NCBI GenBank assembly: GCA_028456385.1
Contig: JALNQF010000318.1
Location: 1 to 48,003 of the forward strand
DNA length: 48,003 bases
Source of the DNA: Ophiosphaerella korrae
Lineage: Eukaryota > Ascomycota > Dothideomycetes > Pleosporales > Phaeosphaeriaceae
Direction: 5' to 3'
This document shows, piece after piece, positions 26,180 to 35,413 of this stretch; positions within the stretch are counted from its first letter, which is position 1; each line of letters opens with the position of its first letter. The notes under the pieces are model-generated. The model saw nothing but the letters and a program-made list of their open reading frames with translations. It ran no database searches and was not told the origin of the DNA. A program made the translations under genes and the position numbers.

Positions 26180-27990
26180 TAATTTAGTTTCTTATACTTA
26201 TCTCTACCTAGATTTCTCTCTTCTTTATACTTATTGTTACTTTCTAACTTAAAAATCTTCTAAATATATATTAGAATACGCTTAATCTAAGCTTATAATT
26301 TATTTTAAAGTATATCTTTCTAATACTTCCCTTAGGTATAAGTTACCTTAAGTCTATTTTTTAGTACTCTTTTCTTTATAGTATTTTACTTTATCTATAC
26401 CTAATAAGGCTTAATAGTATTTAAATTAGGTAAGTTTATATCTTAAAAAAGCTTCTAAACCTTATATTAACTATATATATATTATTAAAAATAGTAATTA
26501 TAAGCTAATACTTTATTTTTTAAATAATTGTTCTTAGGCGTTTAGCTATATATTCCTTAGTAAAAGGGAATAACTTAGGAAAGAGAATAACTAACTAGTA
26601 ATAGTACTAATTAATTCCTAAACTACTACCTTATATTAGCTTCTTATAAGATACGTCCTACATCTATTAAGGCTATAGGCTTAGCTTATTTCTTAGACTA
26701 AGACAACGTATACTATTTTTAATATTATAGATATAATAAGAGAAATCGAGATAGAACTAATTAGTCCTAACTTAAGTACTAACAAAGTATAGGATAAGAA
26801 GGGTAATAACTTAGATTAGAAAACAACCTATAATTAGGACACGCGATAGAGGTATTCTATAGTTATAAGTAATAGATTAGAAGTAATCTATAGATCTATA
26901 TAATAGAGTAATAGATTAAAGTAATCTATAAACTTATACCTTAGATTACGTATAAAATATAAGTATGTAGTTAGTAATAATACGTATTATTAGGATAGTA
27001 TTAGTAATCTAATCTCTAACTAAGAGTAATAATACTTTAACATTACTTATTAGGAATTATTCTATTATTTATTGTCTATTACTAGATTATAATACGTACT
27101 TTAGTTATTAACTTTTAATCTACTATATTTCTTCTAGAGGTTACTTGTAGTTAATAAAAGGTAACCCTATTATATTTAAGTTCTTATTATTTCTTTATTA
27201 AGTACTTAAGCTTTTTATTTAGTTCTTTAATATAGATAAAAGTTGCTTCTTTATCTTTCTTTATTTCTAGTATCTAATAGTAAAAAGATCTATTTTTATT
27301 ATATATAAAGTACTTCTAAAATATAAATTTAGAATAGCCTTTTTACTTCTTATAAATATAGCTATAGATAAAAGCTTTATCTACTTTCTTCTAAATTCTA
27401 TATCTACTACGTCTATAGAGAAAGATAATAGACGTCTTATTAGACTAGATAATATTCTTCTAGTCTTCTATTATCTAATCTTTATAAAGAAAATACTACT
27501 TAAGATATTTATTTTTTATCTTCTTTATTAACCTAAGCTTTCTTATTAGCTTTATATTCTTAAATCTTACTTTTTATAAGACTTACTATACTATTATAGC
27601 TAATATCTTAACGCTATCCTAACTAAGTTTACTAGTAATATTAGTATAAGATTTCTCTCTTCTATAATAGTTATAGCGTACAGCTTTAATTATTTTATTA
27701 GAAACTAGATTATCTTACTTTAATAGCTAGCTAGAACAATATCTATCTTTAAAGGAATTGTTAGTTAGCTTAAATAGGCGTTTAGAAGTATTAAACCTAC
27801 GTTAAATTACTTATACGTATATTAAGTTAATTATCTCTTTTGTTATACCTATTATAGAAGTAATCTTATTATTTAGCGTACTATAAACCTTTAAACTTAT
27901 AACTATAGTATAAATAGTAAGATTATAACCTATTATTAATTAAGGGAAAAGAGGAGTAGTATAAAAGAAAAGGGTTAAGAATTAAAGCTA
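26180..27990 (-). pseudogene. Tc1/mariner transposase remnant (interrupted)
   Basis: Read right to left through stops. The N-terminal DNA-binding part is near 27,650-27,950. The first catalytic Asp region is readable near 27,435 as a changed W.NVIWSDETS. Then comes KGYSKFIF..YFIYNK (about 27,290-27,350). The C-terminal half, beyond the solo LTR, reads LFPFTKEYIAKR near 26,560 and NLNTIKP near 26,415, which corresponds to the conserved SPDLNAIEPTW region. Known fungal Tc1-like DDE proteins share this layout. Non-functional. Confidence 0.82.
26723..27174 (+). repeat. Solo gypsy LTR inside the Tc1 transposon (452 bp)
   Basis: Starts TATTATAGAT and ends CCTATTATA, with a perfect 5-bp target duplication TTTAA at 26,718-26,722 and 27,175-27,179. 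No internal element sequence is present, so it is a solo LTR left by recombination between two LTRs. It is related to LTR type B, with extra CTATAGATTA-type repeats. Confidence 0.92.
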
Positions 27991-28077
27991 CGTTAGCAAC
28001 TAACTAAATTGAAGATATAGCGCATATAGCTTATTCTTAGGTAGAGTAAGTAAGAACTTTTAAAAGCTACCTCTATA

Positions 28078-28330
28078 TAGTATACACTATTACTAGAAGT
28101 AAATTTTTAACTAAAAAATATATAAATCTTAGATTATAAAGATATAAAGGATAAAAGAAGAAAGTACTTAATTAAATAGCTAGGCTAGTCTATAGAAAAA
28201 GCTACTTAGGAGCTAGCTAGTAACTTAGACTATTACGTAGCTATATTAGAAGAATATAAAAAATCTACTATAATAAGCGCTTCTAAGAAAGCCTAGAGCT
28301 ACTTGTAAAATAGAAGAGAAATAATAAAAT
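28078..28330 (+). pseudogene. Chromodomain-coding remnant
   Basis: Read through stops, 28,120-28,265 gives ILDYKDIKDKRRKYLIK, then a W-to-stop-altered LGW segment, then EKAT.ELASNLDYYVAILEEY. This is the spacing of a chromodomain: a beta strand with YLIKW, then a TWEP-like turn, then a C-terminal helix. It may be the 3' end of another chromovirus pol, but the upstream flank across the Tc1 insertion was not recognised as integrase. The family is therefore unsure. Confidence 0.6.
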
Positions 28331-30535
28331 AAGCTAGAAAGTAATTTTTATAAGAATTAAAGTATAAGTATAAGAAAGTATACTATTGCTCTAAAAGGTA
28401 CTACTCTACTTATAATTATTATTCTCTAGTATATTAAGTATTAAATTTAGACGTAAACTTAAGCTAGAAAAGCTCTTAAGTAGACGTAAGGGCTAAGTTA
28501 GTAATAAAAATAGACTACTTACTAGCTTTATATCTAGTATATTTCTATAGTAGTACTAGCGCTTTTCTTATACTATTATAGAACTAGTACGTCTAAACCT
28601 TTTCTTAATAGCTCTATTAACTATAATATTAGTAGTAGTAGCTTAGCTTATAGGCTCTAAACTAAGCTATATAGTAAGATTAGCTTAGTAATTAAAGAAA
28701 AAAAAGATAACTTACTTTATAACGTTTAAATTTATACTAAGAAGAAACTTAGTAAGTATTATACTAAACTACTTTATTACTACTAAGCTTTTTCTTTTTA
28801 TAAGTAAGAGCCTAATTATAGCTATTAAAGGCTTCTACTAACTTCTTAATATAAGTCTAAGCTTTACTCTAGTAAGTATAAGTATTATTAGTAAGCTTAT
28901 TAAAGACTTTATTAAAAGTTATATCTTTATATTTAACTATAATAGTAGTATAGTTATATTAATACTTAATAGGTATAATAATATATTTAAAAATATTAAT
29001 AGTATAATAGAACTCTAGTAGTACTTAAGTAGATTTGTATTAGATCTAACTAAGGAAGTAAACTACTTTCTAGTATATATTTACTCTTATATACTCTTTT
29101 ATAAGTATTATATATACTAAAGTTACTACTATAAATATAGTACTATTAGGAGTAGATTTACTAGAAGTTATAAGGCCTTTAAGATAGACTATATACTAAA
29201 ACCTTACTAGATTAGGCTAGGTAGTAAAGTTCTTAGTAAAAGCATAGACGTAGTTAGAAATAGCTTTATTAGAGACTAAAGGAAGTATAGTAAATAATAT
29301 AGTAGGTAATAAGAGAGTAATAAAAATAAAAATATAAAGTAACTAAAAGAAGTAGCTCCTTTATATCTACTTTTAAGTAACTTTAACACGCTAGTACTAG
29401 AGTAGTAGTAAACTATCTTATATTTAATAGGTAAAGTTATAACTTTATTTACTTAGAACTATTAAGTAACTTAAATATAATACTCTATAAGCCTAAACCT
29501 AAGTCTAAAATTACTATAAATTAGACTATAATATTACCTTAAATAAAAATCTAATAAAATAAAATAGTTTATAATATACTATAAATCTTATTAAAAATAT
29601 ATTATAACTTTATATTTTAAAAAATTAGTAATATATAATAAATAGAAGGTAGCCTTTATAGCTTACCTAGAGCCTTAGTAGAGTAGTTTAGTTCCTAAGT
29701 ACTAACTTAATAGGTAAACTCTATAATTATAGTAAGATAGCTATTATAAAATACTTCTAGACCTATAAAAGTTAGATTTAAGTACTAAGAACTTAGTATT
29801 ATAAGTACTTTTATATAACCCTTAGTTAGCTATAGGCTAGCCCTAAGCCTACTATAAGTATCTAATATATATACTATTCTATGCTAAGTATATCTATTTA
29901 GTATACTATACTTCTTTTTAATTACGTTTAGTCTAGTAGTATAGAATAAGATAAGTTATAGATAGCTAATAAAGTAGCTCTAGGGCTAAATAACTAAATA
30001 GATACTATACGTACTTAAAGGTATAGAGCTCTACGCTTTAAGACGTAGCGTAAGAGATAGAAAGGCTATTATTATAGGTACTTTTCTTCTTACCTAAAAC
30101 TTCTCTTTAAGCTCTTTAGGTATTCTTAAGATTACTCTTAGAGCTACTTAGGATTACGTACGCTCTTTAGATATATAAATACCTTTATAAGCCTATAAAT
30201 CCTTTAAGGATTTATCTTACTTTATTAATATACTTATTATTCTATTATATCTAACTTTTACTAAATACTCTTTATACTTAATATTTATTACTAGAGTATA
30301 GTTAGTAAATAATAGAATTATACTTACTTTTAGTTCTAAGATAAGTTAGGTTATTAAATCTAGATTAACTTTATCTAAGATTCTATAAACTATATATCTA
30401 GCTTGTAGTTAAATTATCTATACTAATATAGTTAGTATCGCTTCTTAGTATTATTATTAGATTGTATTATAATATAAGTAATATTGTAATAGATTTAAGT
30501 TATATTATTCTTAATTCTTTTAAGTTAATGTTTCT
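28331..30535. other. AT-rich RIP-mutated sequence, unassigned
   Basis: About 2.2 kb with no match to the other elements in the window and no recognised domain. It contains a perfect 21-bp palindrome at 30,195-30,215 (arms ATAAATCCTT, one central T). It is likely repeat-derived given its composition. Confidence 0.55.
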
Positions 30536-30537
30536 TA

Positions 30538-30612
30538 GTTATATAGCGTAGTAGTAATACGTTGTAGTTTATACTATAGAGATCTTAAGTTTAATTCTTA
30601 GTACGTTTATTA
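30538..30612 (+). other. tRNA-like sequence, RIP-altered (copy a)
   Basis: Carries GCGTAGTAGTA (A-box/D-arm-like) followed about 35 nt later by AAGTTTAATTCTTAG. If C/T changes are allowed, this forms a T-arm with a TTCAATT loop (B-box-like). It is similar to copy b at 30,811 except in the anticodon region. It could be a tRNA pseudogene or the head of a SINE. No complete cloverleaf was obtained. Confidence 0.35.
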
Positions 30613-30810
30613 GGGTAAAATCTATAGCTTACTATAGATTTAGTTCTACCTTTTATAGGTGTTAGTTAAGGTAGTACTTAAAGGGCTACTAGAGAGTAGT
30701 AGATTAGTACTTAGCTTAATACTTAGCTTAATACTTAGCTTAATATTTAAGTTAATACTCTAGTTAATAACTTCAGTTAACCTTTATAATTCTTAAACTA
30801 GTATCTTATA

Positions 30811-30882
30811 GGCGTATAGCGTAGTAGTAGTTTGTTATAGTCTTGCTATAAAGGTCGTAAGTTTAATTTTTAGCACGTCTAG
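30811..30882 (+). other. tRNA-like sequence, RIP-altered (copy b)
   Basis: A 71-nt stretch whose first seven bases (AGGCGTA) pair with its last seven (CACGTCT) when one G-to-A change and a G-U pair are allowed. A three-pair D-arm and a T-arm with loop TTTAATT (TTCAATT before RIP) are possible. The anticodon arm does not fold well, so no identity is given. It may be a SINE head or a tRNA pseudogene. Confidence 0.4.
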
Positions 30883-30884
30883 TT

Positions 30885-30929
30885 CTATAAGTTATAAAAA
30901 GTAGTACTACTATTATTTATAACTTATAG
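30885..30929. repeat. Perfect 14-bp inverted repeat
   Basis: CTATAAGTTATAAA at 30,885-30,898 is repeated in reverse complement at 30,916-30,929, with a 17-nt spacer. It lies directly 3' of tRNA-like copy b. Function unknown. Confidence 0.75.
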
Positions 30930-31010
30930 GATTATTTTGTAGATTTATAACGCTGTTTATTTTTATTTCTTTATGTAGTTAAAGTAGTAAGACTCTTAAT
31001 TATTAGATTT

Positions 31011-31290
31011 AAGAGTAAGTTTTAATAGTAACTTAAAGCTATAATAAAGATTAGAAGGAAATAGTTAAATTATTTTATAGTATGTTATAGAAATCTCTTT
31101 ATATATATACTTAAATCTCTATTGTATACTAACTCTACTATTAATAGTATTAAATTGTAGATATATACCTATAACTCTTTTAATTATTCTAATATTACCT
31201 ATAGCTAGAGAGCTATATATATATATATGTACCTCTAATCTAATACTTGTTTAAATCTAGCTTAGCTTTTAGAGCTACTAACTACACAGC
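31011..31290. other. AT-rich RIP-mutated sequence, unassigned
   Basis: Short stretch between the reversed copia leader and the gypsy 3' end. A TA-rich run lies at about 31,212-31,228. Nothing else was seen. Confidence 0.5.
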
Positions 31291-31776
31291 TAATTTCTTA
31301 TTATTTAGTGCCTTTATTTTATAAAGACGAAATAAATAAGTATAATTTACTACTTATACTTAGTATTAGCTACTATAATTTAAGACAATAATTTCTCTTA
31401 AGTATAGTTAATAGCTCTCCTTATTTTTATTTAGCTTAGATATAAGAATTAGTATTTAGAATATATACTTAGCTAAAGATACGCCTAAAATATTATAAGA
31501 ACTACAAATATTATTATTAATATATACCTTATAAGCCTTACTATCCTTTAAAGAAATAAGATAAATAGGCTTAGACTTTAACTTTAAAGATTTATAATAT
31601 AAATAAGAGAATATTATAATACTATTACTTAATATATAGTTAGTAAAAAGAAGAAAGTAATAGGTTAATTAGGTAGGTCTAAGGAGTAATAAAGAACTCG
31701 AAATTAATAAAGAAAAAGAGCTAATAACTTAAGCCTTAAGATAGGAAAGTAAGAACTTACCTAGAAAGAGAGATAG
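31291..31776 (+). other. 3' part of a gypsy element upstream of its LTR
   Basis: Alignable by eye with the pol-to-LTR region of gypsy-1 (about 7,850-8,296): shared segments include the CTATCCTTTAAAGA stretch and the end with AAAGAGAGATAG polypurine tract (31,765-31,776). The element's body and 5' LTR are absent, so it is a truncated copy. Confidence 0.65.
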
Positions 31777-32216
31777 TATTTTAGCTATAATAGAAGAAAT
31801 ACAAATAGAACTAATTAGCCTTATACTAGACGATAATACTATATATAACCTATGTAACAATAAGCTTAATTAGGAAGTAGAATATAACTAAGATATATAA
31901 CTAGAGTAATCTATAAATATATATAATAGATTAAAGTAATCTATAAATACGTATAATATATTAAGGTAATCTATAAAGTAGAACTATAGATTAAGGTAAA
32001 ATTATAAGTATATAGTTTGTAGTAATACTAATAGTTAGGAGGTATTAATAATCTAATCTCTAACTAAGAGAGATACTATATTAATATCTATTGTTTAGAA
32101 TTATATAGTGTTTATAGATTATTGTATAATTATAATACGTACTTTAACTATTACCTTTAAATCTACTTTACCTCCCCCCTTATATAGTAAGTAGTCGACA
32201 ACCTCCTACTTATTAC
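31777..32216 (+). repeat. Gypsy 3' LTR, diverged type (440 bp)
   Basis: Starts TATTTTAGCT (TG changed to TA) and ends CTTATTACA. The ...CTAATCTCTAACTAAGAG... block and ATAATACGTACTTTAACTATTA segment are shared with the other gypsy LTRs. It has three to four AGTAATCTATAAA repeats at about 31,905-31,982. It marks the last recognised repeat before the gene island. Confidence 0.82.
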
Positions 32217-32436
32217 AAACTTAGCCTAGCCTTAAGTACCTTAGTTTAATAGTAGAAAGTAAATATAGAAAGTATTAGAGTTTATATATAATATACGATA
32301 TAGGGATATTATAGCTACTCTAATCTCTAGGCCTACCTACTCTACTTATATCTAACATTATAGTATTCTTGCTTTCCTTTATCCTATTTAATTTCTATTC
32401 TTAAGGTTAAATTAAATTAAGTTACTCTACTTTTAA
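32217..32436. other. RIP-like AT-rich margin of the gene island
   Basis: CpA-poor, TA-rich sequence with no match to any repeat in the window. The change to normal composition comes at about 32,437 (ATCAACTGCAG). It is either RIP spreading out of the adjacent element into single-copy DNA or the edge of an unrecognised repeat. Confidence 0.5.
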
Positions 32437-32807
32437 TCAACTGCAGTCTATTTACTAACGTGATTCTACAAGTTAAAAAGCCTAGGACACTTTCGTTATT
32501 CTACTAGAGCTATCTCCCTATATTGCAGTCGTCTAGAAGATCACACAGAAGCGCATGCTGCTCAGTCTACTATATTAGTTCTACAACCTTTGAATTCGCG
32601 TACGTACTTACTAACATGCAGCCTGAATATGTACTACAGTAACTTACGACAGTAAAGAATTGCGAATTCGCACGGCAAGCAGCAAATAGTCTCAGCTAGT
32701 TATATTATTCAAATCAAACACATGTTGCAAAAGGATTTCTGCTTCATCTATCAACAGATAAGTATAATGTTTACTGGAAACAGCACTAGATAAACGGTGG
32801 ACATCTC
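32437..32807. other. Non-coding 3' flank of the beta-galactosidase gene
   Basis: Normal base composition, no supported gene. It lies downstream of the minus-strand gene and should hold its 3' untranslated region. No perfect AATAAA is present on the gene strand; an AATAATA occurs about 100 bp after the stop. GAATTCGCG at about 32,592 and TTGCGAATTCGC at about 32,659 form a small separated inverted motif. Confidence 0.5.
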
Positions 32808-34736
32808 CTATGTACAATTATTGCAGTCAGGGTCCGCATTGTTTTTCCAGGTTCGGCTTGCTACACCTCTTGCAGCTCTGGCCGCGGTAGATGGCTCTAG
32901 TTCTAGTACACTCACTACATTGTCTTCGCCCTGCTTTAAATATGCACCTGGCACAAACAATTCCTGCTGTGGCCCAATGGTCCAGTATCGCCCTAGGTTG
33001 TATCCGTTGATGAAGACCACACCTTTGATGCCACCAGGCAATTGCAGAAAAGTGTCGGCAGTCATACCTGAGTTTGAGGTCTTGAAAGCCCCGCGGTACC
33101 AGATGGGAGGACCGTTTTCAGGCACACTCTTAGAGGGACCACCCGTTGTAGCGGTCACAGGTGCGCTGTCAAGCGGAAAGTTATAGTGATTCCACCCCGT
33201 GATCTTTGTACCACCTACAGTAACGTCGCCTGAAATACCCTTGGTCTGGTCCGAGAAGCCGTTGTCTGCTCGCCCAAGATTTTCAACAAGTAACCATAGC
33301 TTGTCGCCCTTGCTGAGGCTGACATTCACGGTTGCGGGCGTTTTGTAGATAGAGTCAATAACCCCTTTCTTCTGGCCATTAACATACACAATGATTCGAT
33401 CACGAGCGACCCCGTTGCCTGGTTGTAGACGACCTGAAGAGATGCCTGTGGCAATGGATTCATAAAGAATATAGCCGAATACCTGACCTGTGGCTTCCAT
33501 GACAAGAGGCGAAGATGATGTTTTGGGATTCGTAGGTAGGTTGTCGAACATGCCCAGCACGGGCGTCAACGCGAAATCAGGAACCGAGGCGAGGCTAGGA
33601 GTCGATGGTATAGCAGGAATATTGGAGACGTGCTTCGCAATAGCAGAGCGAAAATAGCTATAGATCTGCGATGGACGACCCGTCTCATCGAGCGCCGCGC
33701 CGTAGTCATAACTTGTAGTGAACGGTGTACGAGGAGACGAGTCCCCAGATCCACTGCCAAAGGCAAAGCTCGTACCGCCATGAAACATAAACACACTGAA
33801 ATGGTAGCTGTTACTAAGCATCCAATCAAGATCGTTTGCACGTCCTTGCATACCATTCGTATCGCCATCATATGTATTATGTCTGTTGCGTGATCCCCAG
33901 TTGTCAAACCAACGGACCCAATACTCTCCATTCATGGCTGGGCCTATACTACTCTGGTCGGTGATTGTGGATCTAAGCACACTGACCCCGTTGCGGTTGT
34001 CGGTGCCATCGAAGACTGCGAGAGCGCCTGGCACTTGGCCATTCCTTAGTGCACCAGCATTTGCTGCGTCGTTTGTGTACAATTTCATGTTTGGAAAGTT
34101 ATTCTTCAGGATTTCGGCCAGCTTATTCGTGTAGGTATGGTCACTACCTGCCCAGCCATACTCGTTTTCAATCTGAACCATTAAAATAGGGCCGCCATTT
34201 GTAATAAGATATGATTGGATCTGTGGCCCAACCTTGGCGATGTATTTACTGGTAGCATCAAGAAACGGTTGGTTGTTAGAGCGATGCTTCATACCAGAGA
34301 CCTGGCTCAACCACCCTGGCATGCCGCCCCAGTCACGCTCAGCGCAGACGTAAGGCCCTGGGCGAAGCACTGCCTTGAGGCCGGCCTTTTGAATCTCCTG
34401 AAACCATCCAGCAATATCATTTCTGTTGTTGAAATCGAATTGGCCAGGATGTTGCTCAATGTCTTGCCAATAAACATAGGATAGAATTGTGTTGAGGCCC
34501 ATGGACTTGGCCATCTGAAGACGCTGTGACCAATACTGACGTGGAACGCGTTGAGGGTCGATTTGCCCGCCAATCAACTGGAATGACTTCCCATTGATGA
34601 AGAATGTGTTCTTATCCCACGTAAAGGTATCGTTGGCAGCTGCCACTGCATCGGAGAGCGTGGAAGGGTCCGCGAACGGGACGGCAGCAGCTATTACCGT
34701 GCCTGCAAAGAGCAAAACAAAATCAGAAGCCCTCAT
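32808..34736 (-). CDS. Secreted GH35 beta-galactosidase (642 aa, intronless)
   Basis: Hydrolyses terminal beta-D-galactosyl residues, probably outside the cell on plant or other polysaccharides (family knowledge). Residues 1 to about 20 form a signal peptide (MRASDFVLLFAGTVIAAAVPFA). The TIM barrel spans roughly 38-370. GGPILMVQIENEYG carries the acid/base Glu (about residue 192), and MNGEYWVRWFDNWG the nucleophile Glu (about 271). The C-terminal part is beta-rich and ends with the GLB1-like block FINGYNLGRYWTIGPQQELFVP. At 642 residues it is far shorter than the ~1,000-residue LacA type of Aspergillus and Penicillium; its layout is closer to animal/bacterial GLB1-type enzymes. I chose ATG at 34,736: it starts the signal peptide and has A at -3. 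The 13-codon extension to 34,775 begins with GTG, not ATG. Composition is normal, there is no premature stop, and it is flanked on both sides by RIP-mutated transposons. Confidence 0.94.
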   Translation of the reverse strand: MRASDFVLLFAGTVIAAAVPFADPSTLSDAVAAANDTFTWDKNTFFINGKSFQLIGGQIDPQRVPRQYWSQRLQMAKSMGLNTILSYVYWQDIEQHPGQFDFNNRNDIAGWFQEIQKAGLKAVLRPGPYVCAERDWGGMPGWLSQVSGMKHRSNNQPFLDATSKYIAKVGPQIQSYLITNGGPILMVQIENEYGWAGSDHTYTNKLAEILKNNFPNMKLYTNDAANAGALRNGQVPGALAVFDGTDNRNGVSVLRSTITDQSSIGPAMNGEYWVRWFDNWGSRNRHNTYDGDTNGMQGRANDLDWMLSNSYHFSVFMFHGGTSFAFGSGSGDSSPRTPFTTSYDYGAALDETGRPSQIYSYFRSAIAKHVSNIPAIPSTPSLASVPDFALTPVLGMFDNLPTNPKTSSSPLVMEATGQVFGYILYESIATGISSGRLQPGNGVARDRIIVYVNGQKKGVIDSIYKTPATVNVSLSKGDKLWLLVENLGRADNGFSDQTKGISGDVTVGGTKITGWNHYNFPLDSAPVTATTGGPSKSVPENGPPIWYRGAFKTSNSGMTADTFLQLPGGIKGVVFINGYNLGRYWTIGPQQELFVPGAYLKQGEDNVVSVLELEPSTAARAARGVASRTWKNNADPDCNNCT

Positions 34737-34796
34737 CCTAATAGTTGCAAAGGATGGAAGATCGTACCAGAACACCGTAGTTGCGATTCATAGTGC

Positions 34797-34806
34797 TCTT
34801 ATATTT
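34797..34806 (-). promoter_or_regulatory. Candidate TATA element of the GH35 gene
   Basis: AAATATAAGA on the gene strand, 61 bp upstream of the ATG. This would place a transcription start some 30 bp before translation. Motif and spacing only. Confidence 0.3.
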
Positions 34807-35395
34807 CCACCCGACAGATTAATCCATGACTTTGGTGCAATAGATTTGTTGGAAAAAATCACGTTCGTGTATGCTGGGTCATATATCAAGGCACTTTGCT
34901 TTTAGTCTGTGTTTCGGTCTACTAACTTCCCCGCATTACTGTAAATTATATTAGCGGATCTGCGAGGAAACCTATTTCTCCACAGTACAATCACTGATGA
35001 CCCTGCAAATCGGACAAGTCGACTTGACGTTCTAGTCACTATGTAATGTAGCGCAATCAAAGTATGCGAATATACCAGTACCGCCACGAATCACAACCCA
35101 GGGAGGTGGAACATTTTAGCAATTGCGGAACAATTTATATACAAGCTTATCACTAGTTCAGTGCATTACCAGCCAAGCTATATATAATCTGTAATATGAT
35201 GTTACACAGGATTGGCGGCGTTCGCGATATTTTTGGTCTTGATGTTCATCCTTAATTACCACGAGTGCACGATCGATGCACGACGTGGGCGAAGAGATGT
35301 GGCGCACGATTTGCACTTGGCAAGGACTAGTTAGCTTTTGCTCTTTCGACGAAGAAGCGATAAAACAACGAATTAGGTAGTACGGTACGCGTTTG

Positions 35396-35413
35396 ACTCC
35401 GAGGAAGCGGAGT
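35396..35413. promoter_or_regulatory. Everted CCG-N6-CGG inverted repeat
   Basis: ACTCCG-AGGAAG-CGGAGT: perfect 6-bp arms, 6-bp spacer. Zn2Cys6 regulators bind CGG half-sites as inverted, direct or everted pairs. This would be an everted site, about 660 bp upstream of the GH35 ATG and 48 bp from the copia-2 LTR. Functional role unproven. Confidence 0.3.

Larger units (their letters stand above)
26117..28075 (-). mobile_element. Tc1/mariner-type DNA transposon, RIP-mutated, split by a solo LTR
   Basis: Inverted repeats of about 65 bp at both ends (from TAGAGGTAGC at the left, its complement ending at 28,075), flanked by TA at 26,115-26,116 and 28,076-28,077. Both ends fit an original CAGAGG terminus changed by RIP. 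Without the 452-bp LTR and its 5-bp duplication the element is about 1.5 kb, a usual Tc1 length. Confidence 0.85.
30640..31010 (-). mobile_element. Copia leader fragment, reversed, interrupted
   Basis: The ACTTAGCTTAAT repeat array at 30,698-30,760 is the reverse complement of the copia-1 and copia-2 leader arrays. GTAGTAAGACTCTTAATTAT near 30,978-30,997 is the reverse of the LTR/leader junction. Between them lies extra sequence containing tRNA-like copy b. No full LTR or coding part was recognised. Confidence 0.6.

Noticed and set aside
1..32216. Mitochondrial DNA, suggested by high AT and near absence of TGA
   Set aside because: LTR retrotransposons with target duplications, TAA/TAG stops throughout and the CpA-to-TpA signature point to RIP-mutated nuclear DNA.
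34737..34775. N-terminal extension of the GH35 protein by 13 residues
   Set aside because: It begins with GTG rather than ATG, and the signal peptide starts cleanly at the ATG at 34,736.
34929..34934. CreA-binding site as a separate feature
   Set aside because: A single 6-bp degenerate consensus match is expected by chance in 700 bp; it is mentioned only within the promoter entry.
32797..35087. Other open frames of 60-130 codons on both strands of the gene island
   Set aside because: They overlap the GH35 gene or its promoter in other frames, have no domains, and look like shadows or chance frames.
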